Source of the DNA: Vagococcus coleopterorum
GTDB lineage: Bacteria; Bacillota; Bacilli; Lactobacillales; Vagococcaceae
Reading direction: 5' to 3'
Assembly: GCF_011303955.1 (NCBI RefSeq)
Contig: NZ_CP049886.1
Span: 372,001 to 436,000 of the forward strand
Length of the DNA stretch: 64,000 bases
Shown here in pieces: positions 9,315-18,550 of the stretch (within the stretch, counting starts at the first letter, position 1; every line of letters starts with the position of its first letter). The position numbers and the translations under genes are program-made. A model generated the notes under the pieces. The model was not told the origin of the DNA and did not search any database. It saw only the letters and a list, made by a program, of their open reading frames with translations.

Positions 9315-9343
9315 AATATAGCACACCTTAAATATTAGTTCAA
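9315..9343 (-). promoter_or_regulatory. Promoter of rbsK-rbsD-rbsU
   Basis: Minus strand TTGAAC (9338-9343), 17-bp spacer, TATATT (9315-9320). The -35 box overlaps the last codons of rbsR. Confidence 0.6.
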
Positions 9344-10330
9344 GGGTGCTGTCGAATCTTTTTTAATTAATTTGACTGGTAAGATAATATGTTCTGGATC
9401 TTTAGTTGGATTAGCGATTCTTGAAAGCAACATAGATGCCGTTCTTTCACCTAATTCTGTAATAGGCTGAGCAATAGTTGTTAATTTGGGTTTAATATAA
9501 TTACCCATTGCAATATTATCATACCCAATTAAGCTATAGTCAGCAGGGACGCTTTTACCTAACTCTGACAATCCAGAACTAAGCCCTATTGCAAGCTCAT
9601 CATTTATTGCAAAGATCGCTGTAGCAGCAGTTTTAACAACCTCTGCAGCCGCAATTCGACCACCTTCTGGAGATAAATCGGTGTAAATTATATCATTTTT
9701 ACAATTTGGAAAAACTCGTAAAAAACCAGATATTCTATTTTGAATAGTTGCTGAAGGATTGACGGGTGCAACAATTACCACATCTCTATGACCTAACTCT
9801 TGTAGGTGTCGTCCGGCTAGCTCACCACCGCCATAACTATCAACAGAAATGGCATCACCGTTAGCGTAAACTGTTTCATGATCTAAAAGAACATATGGCT
9901 TACCTTCTTTATTAAGTTGAGCTGCCGCCTCTACTTTCGAAGTAGCCGAAGAAGCCACAACAAAACCATCCACTTCTCTTCTTCCAAACTCTTCAATATG
10001 TTTCTTTTCCTTTTCTGCTTCAAAACCAACATTACTTAAAATTGTAATATAACCATTTTTATATAAAACATCCTCTATACCACTTACTAAGGTCGAAAAG
10101 AATGGATTACTAATATCAGGTACTAAAACGCCAATCATTTGGCTACTTTTTTTAGTCATTTTTTGAGCAAAATAATTCGGTGTATAATTCAACGATTCTT
10201 TTGCAGCAATGATTCGGGCAACGGTATCTTTATGAAAACTATTAGCATTGCCATTTAGAACTTGAGATACTGAAGCTGTTGAAACGCCTGCTAACTTTGC
10301 CACATCTTTAATGGTTGTTTTCTTACTCAT
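9335..10330 (-). CDS. rbsR: RbsR, LacI-family ribose operon regulator
   Basis: A 331-residue repressor: LacI helix-turn-helix at residues 5-25 (IKDVAKLAGVSTASVSQVLNG), hinge helix, then a periplasmic-binding-protein-like sugar domain (IGVLVPDISNPFFSTLVSGIEDVLY onward). In-frame upstream ATGs exist at 10366 and 10342 but the helix-turn-helix starts within a few codons of the ATG at 10330, as in other LacI proteins. Located next to rbsKDU with an operator-like palindrome between them, it almost certainly controls ribose use. Confidence 0.9.
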   Translation of the reverse strand: MSKKTTIKDVAKLAGVSTASVSQVLNGNANSFHKDTVARIIAAKESLNYTPNYFAQKMTKKSSQMIGVLVPDISNPFFSTLVSGIEDVLYKNGYITILSNVGFEAEKEKKHIEEFGRREVDGFVVASSATSKVEAAAQLNKEGKPYVLLDHETVYANGDAISVDSYGGGELAGRHLQELGHRDVVIVAPVNPSATIQNRISGFLRVFPNCKNDIIYTDLSPEGGRIAAAEVVKTAATAIFAINDELAIGLSSGLSELGKSVPADYSLIGYDNIAMGNYIKPKLTTIAQPITELGERTASMLLSRIANPTKDPEHIILPVKLIKKDSTAPLN

Positions 10331-10364
10331 TAACCTGCACATCCCCTTCAAATATTCTTTATTC

Positions 10365-10392
10365 ATTGTAACATACGTCGGAATTGTGTCTA
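10365..10392 (-). promoter_or_regulatory. Promoter of rbsR
   Basis: Minus strand TAGACA (10387-10392), 16-bp spacer, TACAAT (10365-10370) with the extended TGT before the -10 box. Confidence 0.55.
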
Positions 10393-10393
10393 T

Positions 10394-10422
10394 AAAAAAA
10401 CACCCTCCAGATGGAGAGTGTT
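10394..10422 (-). terminator. Terminator after rpsI
   Basis: Minus strand AACACTCTCC-ATCT-GGAGGGTGTT followed by TTTTTATAG; 10-bp stem with one G-T pair. Confidence 0.88.
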
Positions 10423-10443
10423 GGTATATTCTGTATATACGAA

Positions 10444-10836
10444 TTAACGTTTTGAGAATTGTGAAGCTTTACGGGCTTTTTTAAGACCTGGTTTTTTACG
10501 TTCAACCATACGTGAGTCACGAGTAAGAAGACCAGCTGATTTCAATGGAGCACGGAAATCTGGATCAACGTTTAATAACGCACGAGCGATACCATGACGA
10601 GTAGCGCCTGATTGACCTGAATATCCACCACCGTGAACATTTACGAATACGTCATACGCACCTTCAGTTGCTGTAGCAGCAAATGGTTGGTTGATAACTG
10701 CACGTAAGTCAGCATGTGGAATATATTCTTCGATTGCTTTATCATTCATAACGATTTTACCTGTACCTGGCATTAAACGAACGCGAGCTACAGAATTTTT
10801 ACGACGGCCTGTGCCGATATATTGTACTTTAGCCAA
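10444..10836 (-). CDS. rpsI: 30S ribosomal protein S9
   Basis: 130 residues, full length. Starts with [18 protein letters not shown] and ends with the basic [12 protein letters not shown] tail that reaches the P-site tRNA. Follows rplM by 13 bp, the standard rplM-rpsI pair, and is closed by a terminator. Confidence 0.97.
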   Translation of the reverse strand: MAKVQYIGTGRRKNSVARVRLMPGTGKIVMNDKAIEEYIPHADLRAVINQPFAATATEGAYDVFVNVHGGGYSGQSGATRHGIARALLNVDPDFRAPLKSAGLLTRDSRMVERKKPGLKKARKASQFSKR

Positions 10837-10849
10837 TGATTTTTCCTCC

Positions 10850-11293
10850 TTAAATTAGGTTAGTAATATCTAAAACTTCTGGTTGTTGTGCTTGGTGAGA
10901 ATGCTCTTCTCCGCCGTACACGTGTAATTTAGATAATTGTTTACGTCCTAAAGTATTTTTAGGAAGCATGCCTTTAATTGATGTTTCAATTAAACGACGA
11001 GAGTTTTTATCACGTAATTCACCAGCAGAAACTGATTTTAAACCACCTGGGTACATGCTGTGACGGTAGTACATTTTGTCTTTAGCTTTGTTACCTGTTA
11101 ATTTAACTTTGTCTGCATTGATTACGATTACGAAATCGCCTGTATCCACATGAGGTGTGAATGTTGGTTTATTTTTACCACGTAGAATAGATGCTACTAC
11201 TGCAGATAAACGTCCCATTGGGATGTCTGTAGCGTCCACTACGTACCATTTACGTTCTACTTCGCCAGTTTTGGCCATATATGTTGTACGCAC
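10850..11293 (-). CDS. rplM: 50S ribosomal protein L13
   Basis: 147 residues, family length. Contains [18 protein letters not shown] and the [21 protein letters not shown] signature. The start is the GTG at 11293: GGAGGA lies 7 bases upstream, and the longer reading from a TTG would place that ribosome binding site inside the gene. Preceded by an L13-type structured leader and its own promoter. Confidence 0.96.
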   Translation of the reverse strand: MRTTYMAKTGEVERKWYVVDATDIPMGRLSAVVASILRGKNKPTFTPHVDTGDFVIVINADKVKLTGNKAKDKMYYRHSMYPGGLKSVSAGELRDKNSRRLIETSIKGMLPKNTLGRKQLSKLHVYGGEEHSHQAQQPEVLDITNLI

Positions 11294-11325
11294 TTTTGTT
11301 TCCTCCAATTTATAAGTCTGTTTTT

Positions 11326-11366
11326 GTTTGACGCGATAAGTTTCCGGGGCTCATCGTGGGGCAAAC
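11326..11366 (-). ncRNA. L13 leader, autoregulatory element of rplM-rpsI
   Basis: The 5' UTR between promoter and rplM holds a short element bounded by GTTTGC (11361-11366) and its partner CAAAC (11326-11330), enclosing CCCCACGATGAGCCCCGG. This resembles the L13 leader family described upstream of rplM in Firmicutes, thought to bind L13 and repress its own mRNA. Identified by eye, not by covariance search. Confidence 0.7.
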
Positions 11367-11379
11367 AATACCATCTATC

Positions 11380-11408
11380 ATGATATAGTTAAATCACTGC
11401 GATGTCAA
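11380..11408 (-). promoter_or_regulatory. Promoter of rplM-rpsI
   Basis: Minus strand consensus TTGACA (11403-11408), 17-bp spacer, TATCAT (11380-11385), between truA and rplM. Confidence 0.8.
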
Positions 11409-11442
11409 TGCTTTCCGGAAATAAATATCATTTTTATTTTCA

Positions 11443-12186
11443 TTATTCATATCGAACTTCCATCAGATATAGCCCCTCTGGATGGGCTGTTGGTCCTGCT
11501 AAATTGCGATCTTTTGTTTCCAATATTTTCGAAATATTCTCTACTTCCATCCGATCATTCCCGATTTTCAATAACGTCCCAACCATAATACGCACCATCT
11601 TATATAAAAAACCATTACCAGAAAAACTAAATCTCAATCGACCTGGTTCGATTTCTTCTACATCTGCTTGATAAACTGTGCGGACTTTATCTTCTATTTC
11701 AGTTCCAGTTGCGCAAAAACCTGAGAAATCATGTGTCCCCAATAATAGTTTTGCAGCCTCTTGCATTTTTTTAATATCTAAATCATAGGGAAAGAATGCC
11801 GCATAATATCTCGTAAAAGGGCTACGAGGACGTTTTGTGTCAACATAAAAATGATAGGTCTTCCCCTTCGCCAGGTAACGAGCATGAAATTCATCATCTA
11901 CCATTTCAACTGATTTCACCGCAATATCTGCTGGCGACTGGGTATCAAAAGCGTGGCGTAATTTTTCTTCATCACGCTCATTCGGCATATCAAAATGAAT
12001 GACTTGCCCTTCAGCATGGACACCAGAATCTGTTCTTCCAGAACCCTGAATTGGGACATGAATGCCATTATTAAATTTTGTTAAGGTCTTTTCAAGTTCG
12101 GATTGGACTGTCTTTCCATTTTCTTGTGTCTGAAATCCACAATAATTTGTTCCGTCATATGCTATGACTGCTTTATATCTTGCCAT
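11443..12186 (-). CDS. truA: TruA, tRNA pseudouridine(38-40) synthase
   Basis: Converts uridines 38-40 in the anticodon arm of tRNAs to pseudouridine. 247 residues with the catalytic aspartate in GSGRTDSGVHAEGQVIHFD near residue 52 and the FLYKMVRIMVGTLLKIG segment near the C-terminus. It follows the ECF genes as in related genomes, but a terminator-like hairpin (12203-12231) stands between ecfT and truA. Confidence 0.95.
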   Translation of the reverse strand: MARYKAVIAYDGTNYCGFQTQENGKTVQSELEKTLTKFNNGIHVPIQGSGRTDSGVHAEGQVIHFDMPNERDEEKLRHAFDTQSPADIAVKSVEMVDDEFHARYLAKGKTYHFYVDTKRPRSPFTRYYAAFFPYDLDIKKMQEAAKLLLGTHDFSGFCATGTEIEDKVRTVYQADVEEIEPGRLRFSFSGNGFLYKMVRIMVGTLLKIGNDRMEVENISKILETKDRNLAGPTAHPEGLYLMEVRYE

Positions 12187-12202
12187 GTTGATGTCTCCTT
12201 AT

Positions 12203-12231
12203 AAAAAAGCATCTTCTATAGAAGATGCTTT
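12203..12231 (-). terminator. Terminator or attenuator between ecfT and truA
   Basis: Minus strand AAAGCATCTTC-TATA-GAAGATGCTTT followed by TTTATAAGG: 11-bp perfect stem with T run, only 17 bp before the truA ATG. Confidence 0.8.
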
Positions 12232-12234
12232 GAA

Positions 12235-13032
12235 TTAATAACGTAAAAATACCAAACCAATTGTTAATAATGCAAACGCAATGATAACCATATTATCTTT
12301 CATTCGCCACTGTAGTTTACGGTATTTTGTACGACCTTCTCCACCTTGATAACCACGAGCTTCCATGGCAACAGCTAAATCTTCAGCGCGGTTAAAGCTA
12401 CTTACAAACAGCGGAATCAACAATGGAACAATCGCTTTCATGCGTTGTGCTAAATTACCTTCACTAAAGTCAACACCACGAGCACGTTGTGCATTCATAA
12501 TTTTTTCTGTCTCATCCATTAGTGTGGGAACAAAGCGTAAGGCAATTGAAAGCATTAACGATACTTCGTGTGCCGGAAACTTAATTACTTTAAGCGGTCT
12601 TAGCAAGTACTCAATTGCATCTGATAAAGCTAAGGGAGCAGTCGTTAACGTCAGTAATGTCGACATGAAAATAATTAAGACAAAACGACAAAAAATATAC
12701 GCTCCATTCATTAACCCAAATTGGGTAATTGAAATAACACCCCACTCAAAATAAGTTGTTCCGCCCTTAGTAAAGAGCACTTGGAGAATAACCGTGAATA
12801 AAATCAACCATATAAGGGGCTTAACTCCTCTTATGAAGAACTTCAAACTAATTCCTGATAGCTTAATGACAACAAGTGTAAAGGCAAAGGCAAGTAAATA
12901 CGATTGCCAATTATTACATAAGAAAATTAATCCTATGAAATAAAAACTTGCTAAAAGTTTTGCCCGAGGATCTAAGTTATGAATAACTGATTGACCGGGA
13001 ATATAGCGTCCAAATATTAATTTTTCTAACAT
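12235..13032 (-). CDS. ecfT: EcfT, ECF transporter transmembrane coupling component
   Basis: Transmits ATP-driven motion from EcfA1/EcfA2 to exchangeable S components for vitamin and cofactor uptake. 265 residues; starts with MLEKLIFGRYIPGQSVIHNLDPRAKLL, has five to six helices, and both coupling motifs with the A-R-G core: AQRARGVDF near 182 and AMEARGYQG near 225. Overlaps ecfA2 by 7 bp, so the two are translationally coupled. Confidence 0.96.
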   Translation of the reverse strand: MLEKLIFGRYIPGQSVIHNLDPRAKLLASFYFIGLIFLCNNWQSYLLAFAFTLVVIKLSGISLKFFIRGVKPLIWLILFTVILQVLFTKGGTTYFEWGVISITQFGLMNGAYIFCRFVLIIFMSTLLTLTTAPLALSDAIEYLLRPLKVIKFPAHEVSLMLSIALRFVPTLMDETEKIMNAQRARGVDFSEGNLAQRMKAIVPLLIPLFVSSFNRAEDLAVAMEARGYQGGEGRTKYRKLQWRMKDNMVIIAFALLTIGLVFLRY

Positions 13033-13901
13033 GACGCGTCACCCGCCTTCTTAACAGATAATTTTGCGAGTTCTGCTGCTAATTCCTTTGATGTCAATGG
13101 TAACTCATCAAATTGTAAACCTTTATCAATAAGTTTCAATGCAAACTCACTCGCAGTAGGAACACCCAGTTGTTTTTCTTTTAACCACTGAACATCATCA
13201 AAAACGTCCTTAGGTGATCCGGATTTAACGACTGTTCCTTTTTCAAGCACAACAACATTATCAGCATAATTTACAACATCATCCATGACATGTGTTACGA
13301 GAACAATTGTAATGCCTTTTTCTTTATTTAATCGTTCAAACATTTCCAACATTTCCAAACGCCCTTGCGGATCCAATCCAGCAGTTGGTTCGTCAAGTAC
13401 TAAAACACTTGGTTTCATCGCTAATACACCAGCAATTGCAACACGACGCATTTGACCACCTGATAAATCGAATGGTGAGATTTCCATATAACTCTCATCT
13501 AATCCGACCATTTCAAGTGATTCTTTTACTAAATCACCCAATTCTTCATCAGTAGCACCAAAATTTTTAGGACCAAAAGCAATATCTTTAGCAATTGTTT
13601 CTTCAAACAATTGTGCTTCTGGGAATTGAAAAACTATTCCTACTTCCTGTCTAATGCTTTTTAAATTTTTATTGTCAGACTCCTTGTTAATCACACGGTC
13701 ACCAATTATAGCTTGACCTTCTGTCGGTTTTAACAATGCATTTAAATGCTGTAACAATGTCGATTTACCACTTCCTGTGTGACCAATAATTGCAGTATAG
13801 GCACCATCTTGGATTGTTAGATCAACATTTTTTAATGCTCTATGCTCAAAGGGGCTATTTGGTTGGTAGACAAATCCTACTTGTTTAAATTCAATTTGCA
13901 T
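13026..13901 (-). CDS. ecfA2: EcfA2, ECF transporter ATPase
   Basis: One of the two unlike ATPases of the group II ECF core, 291 residues. Walker A GHTGSGKSTLLQ near 40, signature LSGGQMRRVAIAG near 143, Walker B VLVLDEPTAGLDPQG near 165, H-loop VTHVMDD. The ATG at 13901 matches the family start (QIEFKQVGFVYQP); a TTG two codons upstream has slightly better spacing from AGGGA and cannot be excluded. The gene overlaps the end of ecfA1 by 25 bp. Confidence 0.95.
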   Translation of the reverse strand: MQIEFKQVGFVYQPNSPFEHRALKNVDLTIQDGAYTAIIGHTGSGKSTLLQHLNALLKPTEGQAIIGDRVINKESDNKNLKSIRQEVGIVFQFPEAQLFEETIAKDIAFGPKNFGATDEELGDLVKESLEMVGLDESYMEISPFDLSGGQMRRVAIAGVLAMKPSVLVLDEPTAGLDPQGRLEMLEMFERLNKEKGITIVLVTHVMDDVVNYADNVVVLEKGTVVKSGSPKDVFDDVQWLKEKQLGVPTASEFALKLIDKGLQFDELPLTSKELAAELAKLSVKKAGDASC

Positions 13902-14716
13902 AACCAATCAACCATCCCTTCTTCAGACAAGTACTCATCAGGTACTGACACTTCTAAACGACTTAATTCCTTTTTTAATTTTTCAGGAAATGGGACATCC
14001 AATCCCATATTAACTAATTCTTCACCCGCAGAGAAAATATCATCTGCATCACCCTCATCAATTAATTCCCCTTGTTTAATGACAAAAATACGATCCGCAT
14101 GGGCCGCTTCATCAATATCATGGGTAATCGAAATGACTGTTAAATCTTTTTCTGATTTAATTTCCTTGATTGCAGATATTACCTCAAAACGCCCTTTTGG
14201 GTCAAGCATACTTGTAGCTTCATCCAAAATAATGACATCAGGACTTAGCGCAACTACTCCAGCAATTGCAACACGTTGTTTCTGTCCACCAGATAAACGT
14301 GCCGGTTCTTTGGTTTTAAACTCTGTCATGCGAACTTTTTCTAAAGCATTTTCAACACGAGTGAGCATTTCATCTCGTGGAACTCCTTGATTTTCAAGAG
14401 CAAACGCCACATCATCTTCTACTGTTGAACCAACAAATTGATTGTCAGGATTTTGAAAAACCATGCCGACTTTTTTACGAATTTCCCACACATTTTCTTC
14501 TGTCATATCTAACCCACACACTTTTAAACTGCCACTATCGGGCAAAATTAGCCCATTTATCGTCTTAGCCAGTGTCGATTTACCAGAACCATTATGACCA
14601 ATAATCGCGACCCATTCACCCTCATTGATAGAAAAAGAAATATCATTTAATGCATATTTATCTGAATCATCATCATATTTAAATTTCAAATTATTTAGTT
14701 CAATTATTGGTTTCAT
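13877..14716 (-). CDS. ecfA1: EcfA1, ECF transporter ATPase
   Basis: Partner ATPase of EcfA2, 279 residues. Walker A GHNGSGKSTLAK near 39, Q-loop FQNPDNQFVG near 89, signature LSGGQKQRVAIAG near 140, Walker B VIILDEATSMLDPKG near 162 (here ATS instead of PTA, the usual EcfA1 form) and ITHDIDEA. First gene of ecfA1-ecfA2-ecfT; serves all group II S components of the cell. Confidence 0.95.
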   Translation of the reverse strand: MKPIIELNNLKFKYDDDSDKYALNDISFSINEGEWVAIIGHNGSGKSTLAKTINGLILPDSGSLKVCGLDMTEENVWEIRKKVGMVFQNPDNQFVGSTVEDDVAFALENQGVPRDEMLTRVENALEKVRMTEFKTKEPARLSGGQKQRVAIAGVVALSPDVIILDEATSMLDPKGRFEVISAIKEIKSEKDLTVISITHDIDEAAHADRIFVIKQGELIDEGDADDIFSAGEELVNMGLDVPFPEKLKKELSRLEVSVPDEYLSEEGMVDWLCKLNLNK

Positions 14717-14747
14717 AATAGTTTCCTCTCATGGCTTCTTTTTGATT

Positions 14748-14781
14748 AAAAAAATAAAGCTAACAGATGATTGTTAGCTTT
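14748..14781 (-). terminator. Intrinsic terminator between rplQ and ecfA1
   Basis: Minus strand AAAGCTAACA-ATCATC-TGTTAGCTTT followed by ATTTTTTTAATC. It ends the alpha operon or acts as an attenuator in the ecfA1 leader; a possible promoter TTGTTA-18 bp-TATGAT lies just upstream on the same strand (about 14791-14820). Confidence 0.8.
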
Positions 14782-14953
14782 TACTTGGGCTAATCATACA
14801 TTTCTAAATATAAGATTAACAAATATTAGGCTGAGTGACAACAATTCAAATCTGCCAACAACACTTTTTTATGATTCATTCCTTAGTTGCTTCTTTTAAA
14901 ATACTTTTATCTAACTATGAATATCATAGACAGATAAAAATATTTTATGATGA

Positions 14954-15036
14954 GTGCATACTCTCTGGTAAAACTACCAGAGAGTTGCAACGAGCTAGAC
15001 TCGGAGGAAATCCCCCAACATCATAACACTCTAAAT
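14954..15036 (-). other. Structured non-coding stretch between rplQ and ecfA1
   Basis: The 352-bp gap 14717-15068 holds no gene I can support. Read on the minus strand it shows three consecutive hairpins: GGGGG-ATTT-CCTCC near 15005-15018, CGAG-TCTAG-CTCG near 14990-15003, and a perfect 11-bp stem ACTCTCTGGTA-GTTT-TACCAGAGAGT at 14960-14985. None is followed at once by a T run. A GTG-started 63-codon plus-strand reading frame at 14835-15026 has only a weak ribosome site and resembles nothing I know. Possibly a leader or small RNA; function unknown. Confidence 0.4.
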
Positions 15037-15068
15037 GAATCATCTAGAAAGTGATAGTTATTAAATGA

Positions 15069-15449
15069 CTATACTAATTCTAAAACTACCATTTGCGCAG
15101 CATCGCCACGACGAGGTTCAGTTTTTAAAATACGTGTATAACCACCATTACGTTCTGCGTAACGAGGTGCGATATCACTGAATAATTTTTGTAATGCAGT
15201 TTCAACCACAACACCTTCATTTTCTTCACGTACATCAGCAACTTCGTTTCTTACGAAAGCAGCAGCTTGACGACGAGCATGAAGATCTCCACGTTTACCT
15301 AATGTAATCATTTTTTCAGCAGTTGAACGTACTTCTTTAGCGCGAGCTTCAGTTGTTACGATTCTTTCGTTGATGATTAAATCAGTTGTTAAATCACGCA
15401 ACATAGCTTTACGTTGGCTGCTTGTGCGTCCTAATTTACGGTAACCCAT
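15069..15449 (-). CDS. rplQ: 50S ribosomal protein L17
   Basis: 126 residues, full length. Starts [24 protein letters not shown], the L17 signature, and ends with [25 protein letters not shown]. Last gene of the alpha operon, 26 bp after rpoA. Confidence 0.97.
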   Translation of the reverse strand: MGYRKLGRTSSQRKAMLRDLTTDLIINERIVTTEARAKEVRSTAEKMITLGKRGDLHARRQAAAFVRNEVADVREENEGVVVETALQKLFSDIAPRYAERNGGYTRILKTEPRRGDAAQMVVLELV

Positions 15450-15475
15450 GTGTTTCCCTCCTTTTTAAGAAAGTA

Positions 15476-16414
15476 TTAGTCGTCCTGACGTAATCCTAAT
15501 CCTAAATCATGAAGTTTAATTTTAACTTCTTCTAAAGATTTACGACCTAAGTTACGGACTTTAATCATTTCTGGTTCAGATTTATCAGTTAATTCTTGAA
15601 CGGTATTAATACCGGCACGTTTCAGACAGTTGTATGAACGTACTGACAAGTCTAACTCTTCAATGGTCATTTCCAACATTTTTTCTTTCTGAGTTTCTTC
15701 TTTTTCAACCATGATTTCAGCATTTTTAGCTTCATCAGTTAAGTTTACAAAGATATCTAAATGCTCAGTCAGAATTTTAGCAGCTAAACTAATAGCTTCT
15801 TGTGGCATGATTGATCCATCAGTCCAAACATCTAATGACAGTTTATCAAAATCATCTCTACGTCCAACACGAGTGTTTTCTACTTGGTAGTTCACACGAC
15901 GAATTGGTGTATAAATTGAATCAACTGGTAAAACACCAATTGGCATATCTTCAGTTTTATTCTCATCTGCTTGTACATAACCACGACCTGGTTTAACAGT
16001 CAGACGAGCACGGAAAGTAGCCCCTTCAGCAACTGTACAAATGTGTAAATCTTTATTTAAGATTTCAACATCGCTATCAGTGATAATATCACCTGCAGTT
16101 ACATTAGCTGGTCCAGTAACATCAATTTCTAATGTTTTTTCTTCTTCAGCATAAAGCTTTAAGGCTAAACCTTTAATGTTTAAAATGATTTGAGTCACAT
16201 CTTCTCTCACACCTGTTACAGTTGAGAACTCATGTAAAACACCATCAATTTGTAACGTTGTAATGGCTGCACCTGGTAAAGAAGATAATAAGATACGACG
16301 AAGTGAGTTACCCAAAGTTGTACCGTAACCTCTTTCTAGTGGTTCAATAACGAACTTTCCATAATCACGATCTTCATCAATTTTAGTAATTCTTGGTTTT
16401 TCAAATTCAATCAT
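15476..16414 (-). CDS. rpoA: RNA polymerase subunit alpha
   Basis: 312 residues. N-terminal dimerisation domain with [28 protein letters not shown] (about 21-48), then a linker rich in Glu/Lys and the C-terminal DNA- and activator-binding domain from about 245 ([23 protein letters not shown]). Intact in both halves. Confidence 0.98.
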   Translation of the reverse strand: MIEFEKPRITKIDEDRDYGKFVIEPLERGYGTTLGNSLRRILLSSLPGAAITTLQIDGVLHEFSTVTGVREDVTQIILNIKGLALKLYAEEEKTLEIDVTGPANVTAGDIITDSDVEILNKDLHICTVAEGATFRARLTVKPGRGYVQADENKTEDMPIGVLPVDSIYTPIRRVNYQVENTRVGRRDDFDKLSLDVWTDGSIMPQEAISLAAKILTEHLDIFVNLTDEAKNAEIMVEKEETQKEKMLEMTIEELDLSVRSYNCLKRAGINTVQELTDKSEPEMIKVRNLGRKSLEEVKIKLHDLGLGLRQDD

Positions 16415-16494
16415 TCTTCTCTATACCCCCTTCAAACTGAAAGTGTCTTGTTCAATGACGTTATTAAGTTCGCACTTAAAATGAAAGACGCTCA

Positions 16495-16884
16495 TTAAAC
16501 ACGACGGCGTTTTGGAGGGCGGCATCCATTATGCGGAACTGGAGTGACGTCACGAATTGCTGTCACTTCTAATCCTGTTGCTTGTAATGAACGAATTGCT
16601 GCTTCACGTCCTGAACCAGGTCCTTTAACTGTAACATCTACAGTTTTTAAACCATGTTCCATTGCAACTTTAGTTGCTGCTTCTGCTGCCATTTGAGCTG
16701 CAAAAGGTGTTGATTTTTTACTACCTCTGAATCCTAATGATCCAGCTGATGACCAAGAAATAGCATTTCCATGAACATCGGTAATCATTACGATTGTATT
16801 ATTGAATGTTGAGTGGATATGTGCAATCCCAGATTCAATATTCTTTTTCACACGGCGTTTTCTGCTAACTTTTTTTGCTACCAT
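16495..16884 (-). CDS. rpsK: 30S ribosomal protein S11
   Basis: 129 residues. Contains [18 protein letters not shown] and the C-terminal signature [17 protein letters not shown]. Lies between rpsM and rpoA in the alpha operon. Confidence 0.98.
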   Translation of the reverse strand: MVAKKVSRKRRVKKNIESGIAHIHSTFNNTIVMITDVHGNAISWSSAGSLGFRGSKKSTPFAAQMAAEAATKVAMEHGLKTVDVTVKGPGSGREAAIRSLQATGLEVTAIRDVTPVPHNGCRPPKRRRV

Positions 16885-16911
16885 GAAGATCTAACCTCCT
16901 TCACTTATGAA

Positions 16912-17277
16912 TTATTTTTTCTTACCAGCGATTGAACGTGCTGGGCCTTTACGAGTACGAGCATTGTTCTTAGTATTTTGTCCACGTGTTGGTAAACCAC
17001 GACGGTGACGGATACCACGGTATGAACCGATTTCCATTAAACGTTTAATGTTTAAGTTTGTTTCGCGACGTAAGTCACCTTCAACTTTTAATTTATCCAC
17101 TTCTGCACGGATTTTATCTAATTGATCATTCGTTAGTTCACGAACGCGAATGTCTTCAGATACTCCTGCAGTCTCTAAGACTTTTTGCGCAGTTGTTTTT
17201 CCAATACCGAAAATATACGTTAATGAAATAACAATACGTTTGTCACGAGGGATATCTACTCCTGCAATACGAGCCAT
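16912..17277 (-). CDS. rpsM: 30S ribosomal protein S13
   Basis: 121 residues. Starts [26 protein letters not shown]-terminus has [22 protein letters not shown] that contacts the P site and the subunit bridge. Confidence 0.98.
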   Translation of the reverse strand: MARIAGVDIPRDKRIVISLTYIFGIGKTTAQKVLETAGVSEDIRVRELTNDQLDKIRAEVDKLKVEGDLRRETNLNIKRLMEIGSYRGIRHRRGLPTRGQNTKNNARTRKGPARSIAGKKK

Positions 17278-17293
17278 TTATACTACACCTCCA

Positions 17294-17658
<365 letters not shown>

Positions 17659-17750
17659 AAATAGTACCTCCTTATACTTGTTTCGTGTTATTCACACGAT
17701 CATAATCGTTGGGATTCATTGTCAACAATTAAAAACGCCTTAACCAATAC

Positions 17751-17778
17751 ATTATAGCATAGCAAGCTAGCTATTCAA
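17751..17778 (-). promoter_or_regulatory. Promoter of infA-rpmJ-rpsM-rpsK-rpoA-rplQ
   Basis: Minus strand TTGAAT (17773-17778), 16-bp spacer, TATAAT (17751-17756) with an extended TGC before the -10 box. It gives a leader of about 85 nt and allows alpha operon expression apart from the upstream spc operon. Confidence 0.7.
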
Positions 17779-17861
17779 AGGAAACTAACGATTTAAGCCT
17801 TACCTTTTGGTGATAAGTTTGACAAGTTAACAAGAATAGTTCGTTACTGTTCATGTTTCAA

Positions 17862-18512
17862 TTAAATACTATCAATGATTGACTTAACGTCAGCAAAAAC
17901 AGCATCAATTTCACGATTTCCATCGATTGTTTGTAGAAGTTTTTGATCTTCGTAGAATTCTAAGATTGGTTGGCTACCTGTAATGTTGACAGATAAACGA
18001 TTCTTAACCGTCTCAGGTTTATCATCTTCACGTTGGTAGAAATCATGTCCTCCACAACGGTCACATGTACCTTCAACTTTAGGTTTGTTGTTCACTTTGT
18101 GATAAGTGGCACCACAATCTCGGCAAATGAATCGGCCAGCTAAGCGATCTACTAAGATATCCGCTTCTACATGAATATTGATGACAGCATCAATCTTCTT
18201 GTCTAAACTTTTAAGAATTTCTTCTAATGCATTTGTTTGATCAATTGTACGTGGGAAACCATCTAACAAGAAGCCAGATTTTGTATCTGGTTGTGCTAAA
18301 CGTTCTTTCACAATACCATTGGTAACTTCGTCAGGAACTAACGCTCCCTTATCAATATAGGATTTTGCTTCCAATCCCATGGCGGTCTCGTTTTTCATTG
18401 CGTCTCTAAACATATCTCCAGTAGAAATATGCGGGATACCATAGGCATCGATGATACGCTCTGCTTGAGTTCCTTTACCAGCTCCTGGCAGCCCCATTAT
18501 AACAAGATTCAT
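17862..18512 (-). CDS. adk: Adenylate kinase
   Basis: Interconverts ATP, AMP and ADP. 216 residues: P-loop [12 protein letters not shown] near residue 7, and a long LID domain (about 127-165) with four zinc cysteines, CRDC...CDRC, as in Gram-positive enzymes. Directly follows secY in the spc operon. Confidence 0.97.
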   Translation of the reverse strand: MNLVIMGLPGAGKGTQAERIIDAYGIPHISTGDMFRDAMKNETAMGLEAKSYIDKGALVPDEVTNGIVKERLAQPDTKSGFLLDGFPRTIDQTNALEEILKSLDKKIDAVINIHVEADILVDRLAGRFICRDCGATYHKVNNKPKVEGTCDRCGGHDFYQREDDKPETVKNRLSVNITGSQPILEFYEDQKLLQTIDGNREIDAVFADVKSIIDSI

Positions 18513-18550
18513 AACGTTCTTCCTCCTAAAAAGTTCGAGTTATTTAACTC

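Noticed and set aside
14835-15026. 63-codon plus-strand reading frame between rplQ and ecfA1 as a gene
   Set aside because: GTG start with only a weak AGG upstream, no recognisable homology, and it crosses the hairpin region; more likely chance. Reported only as part of the structured stretch.
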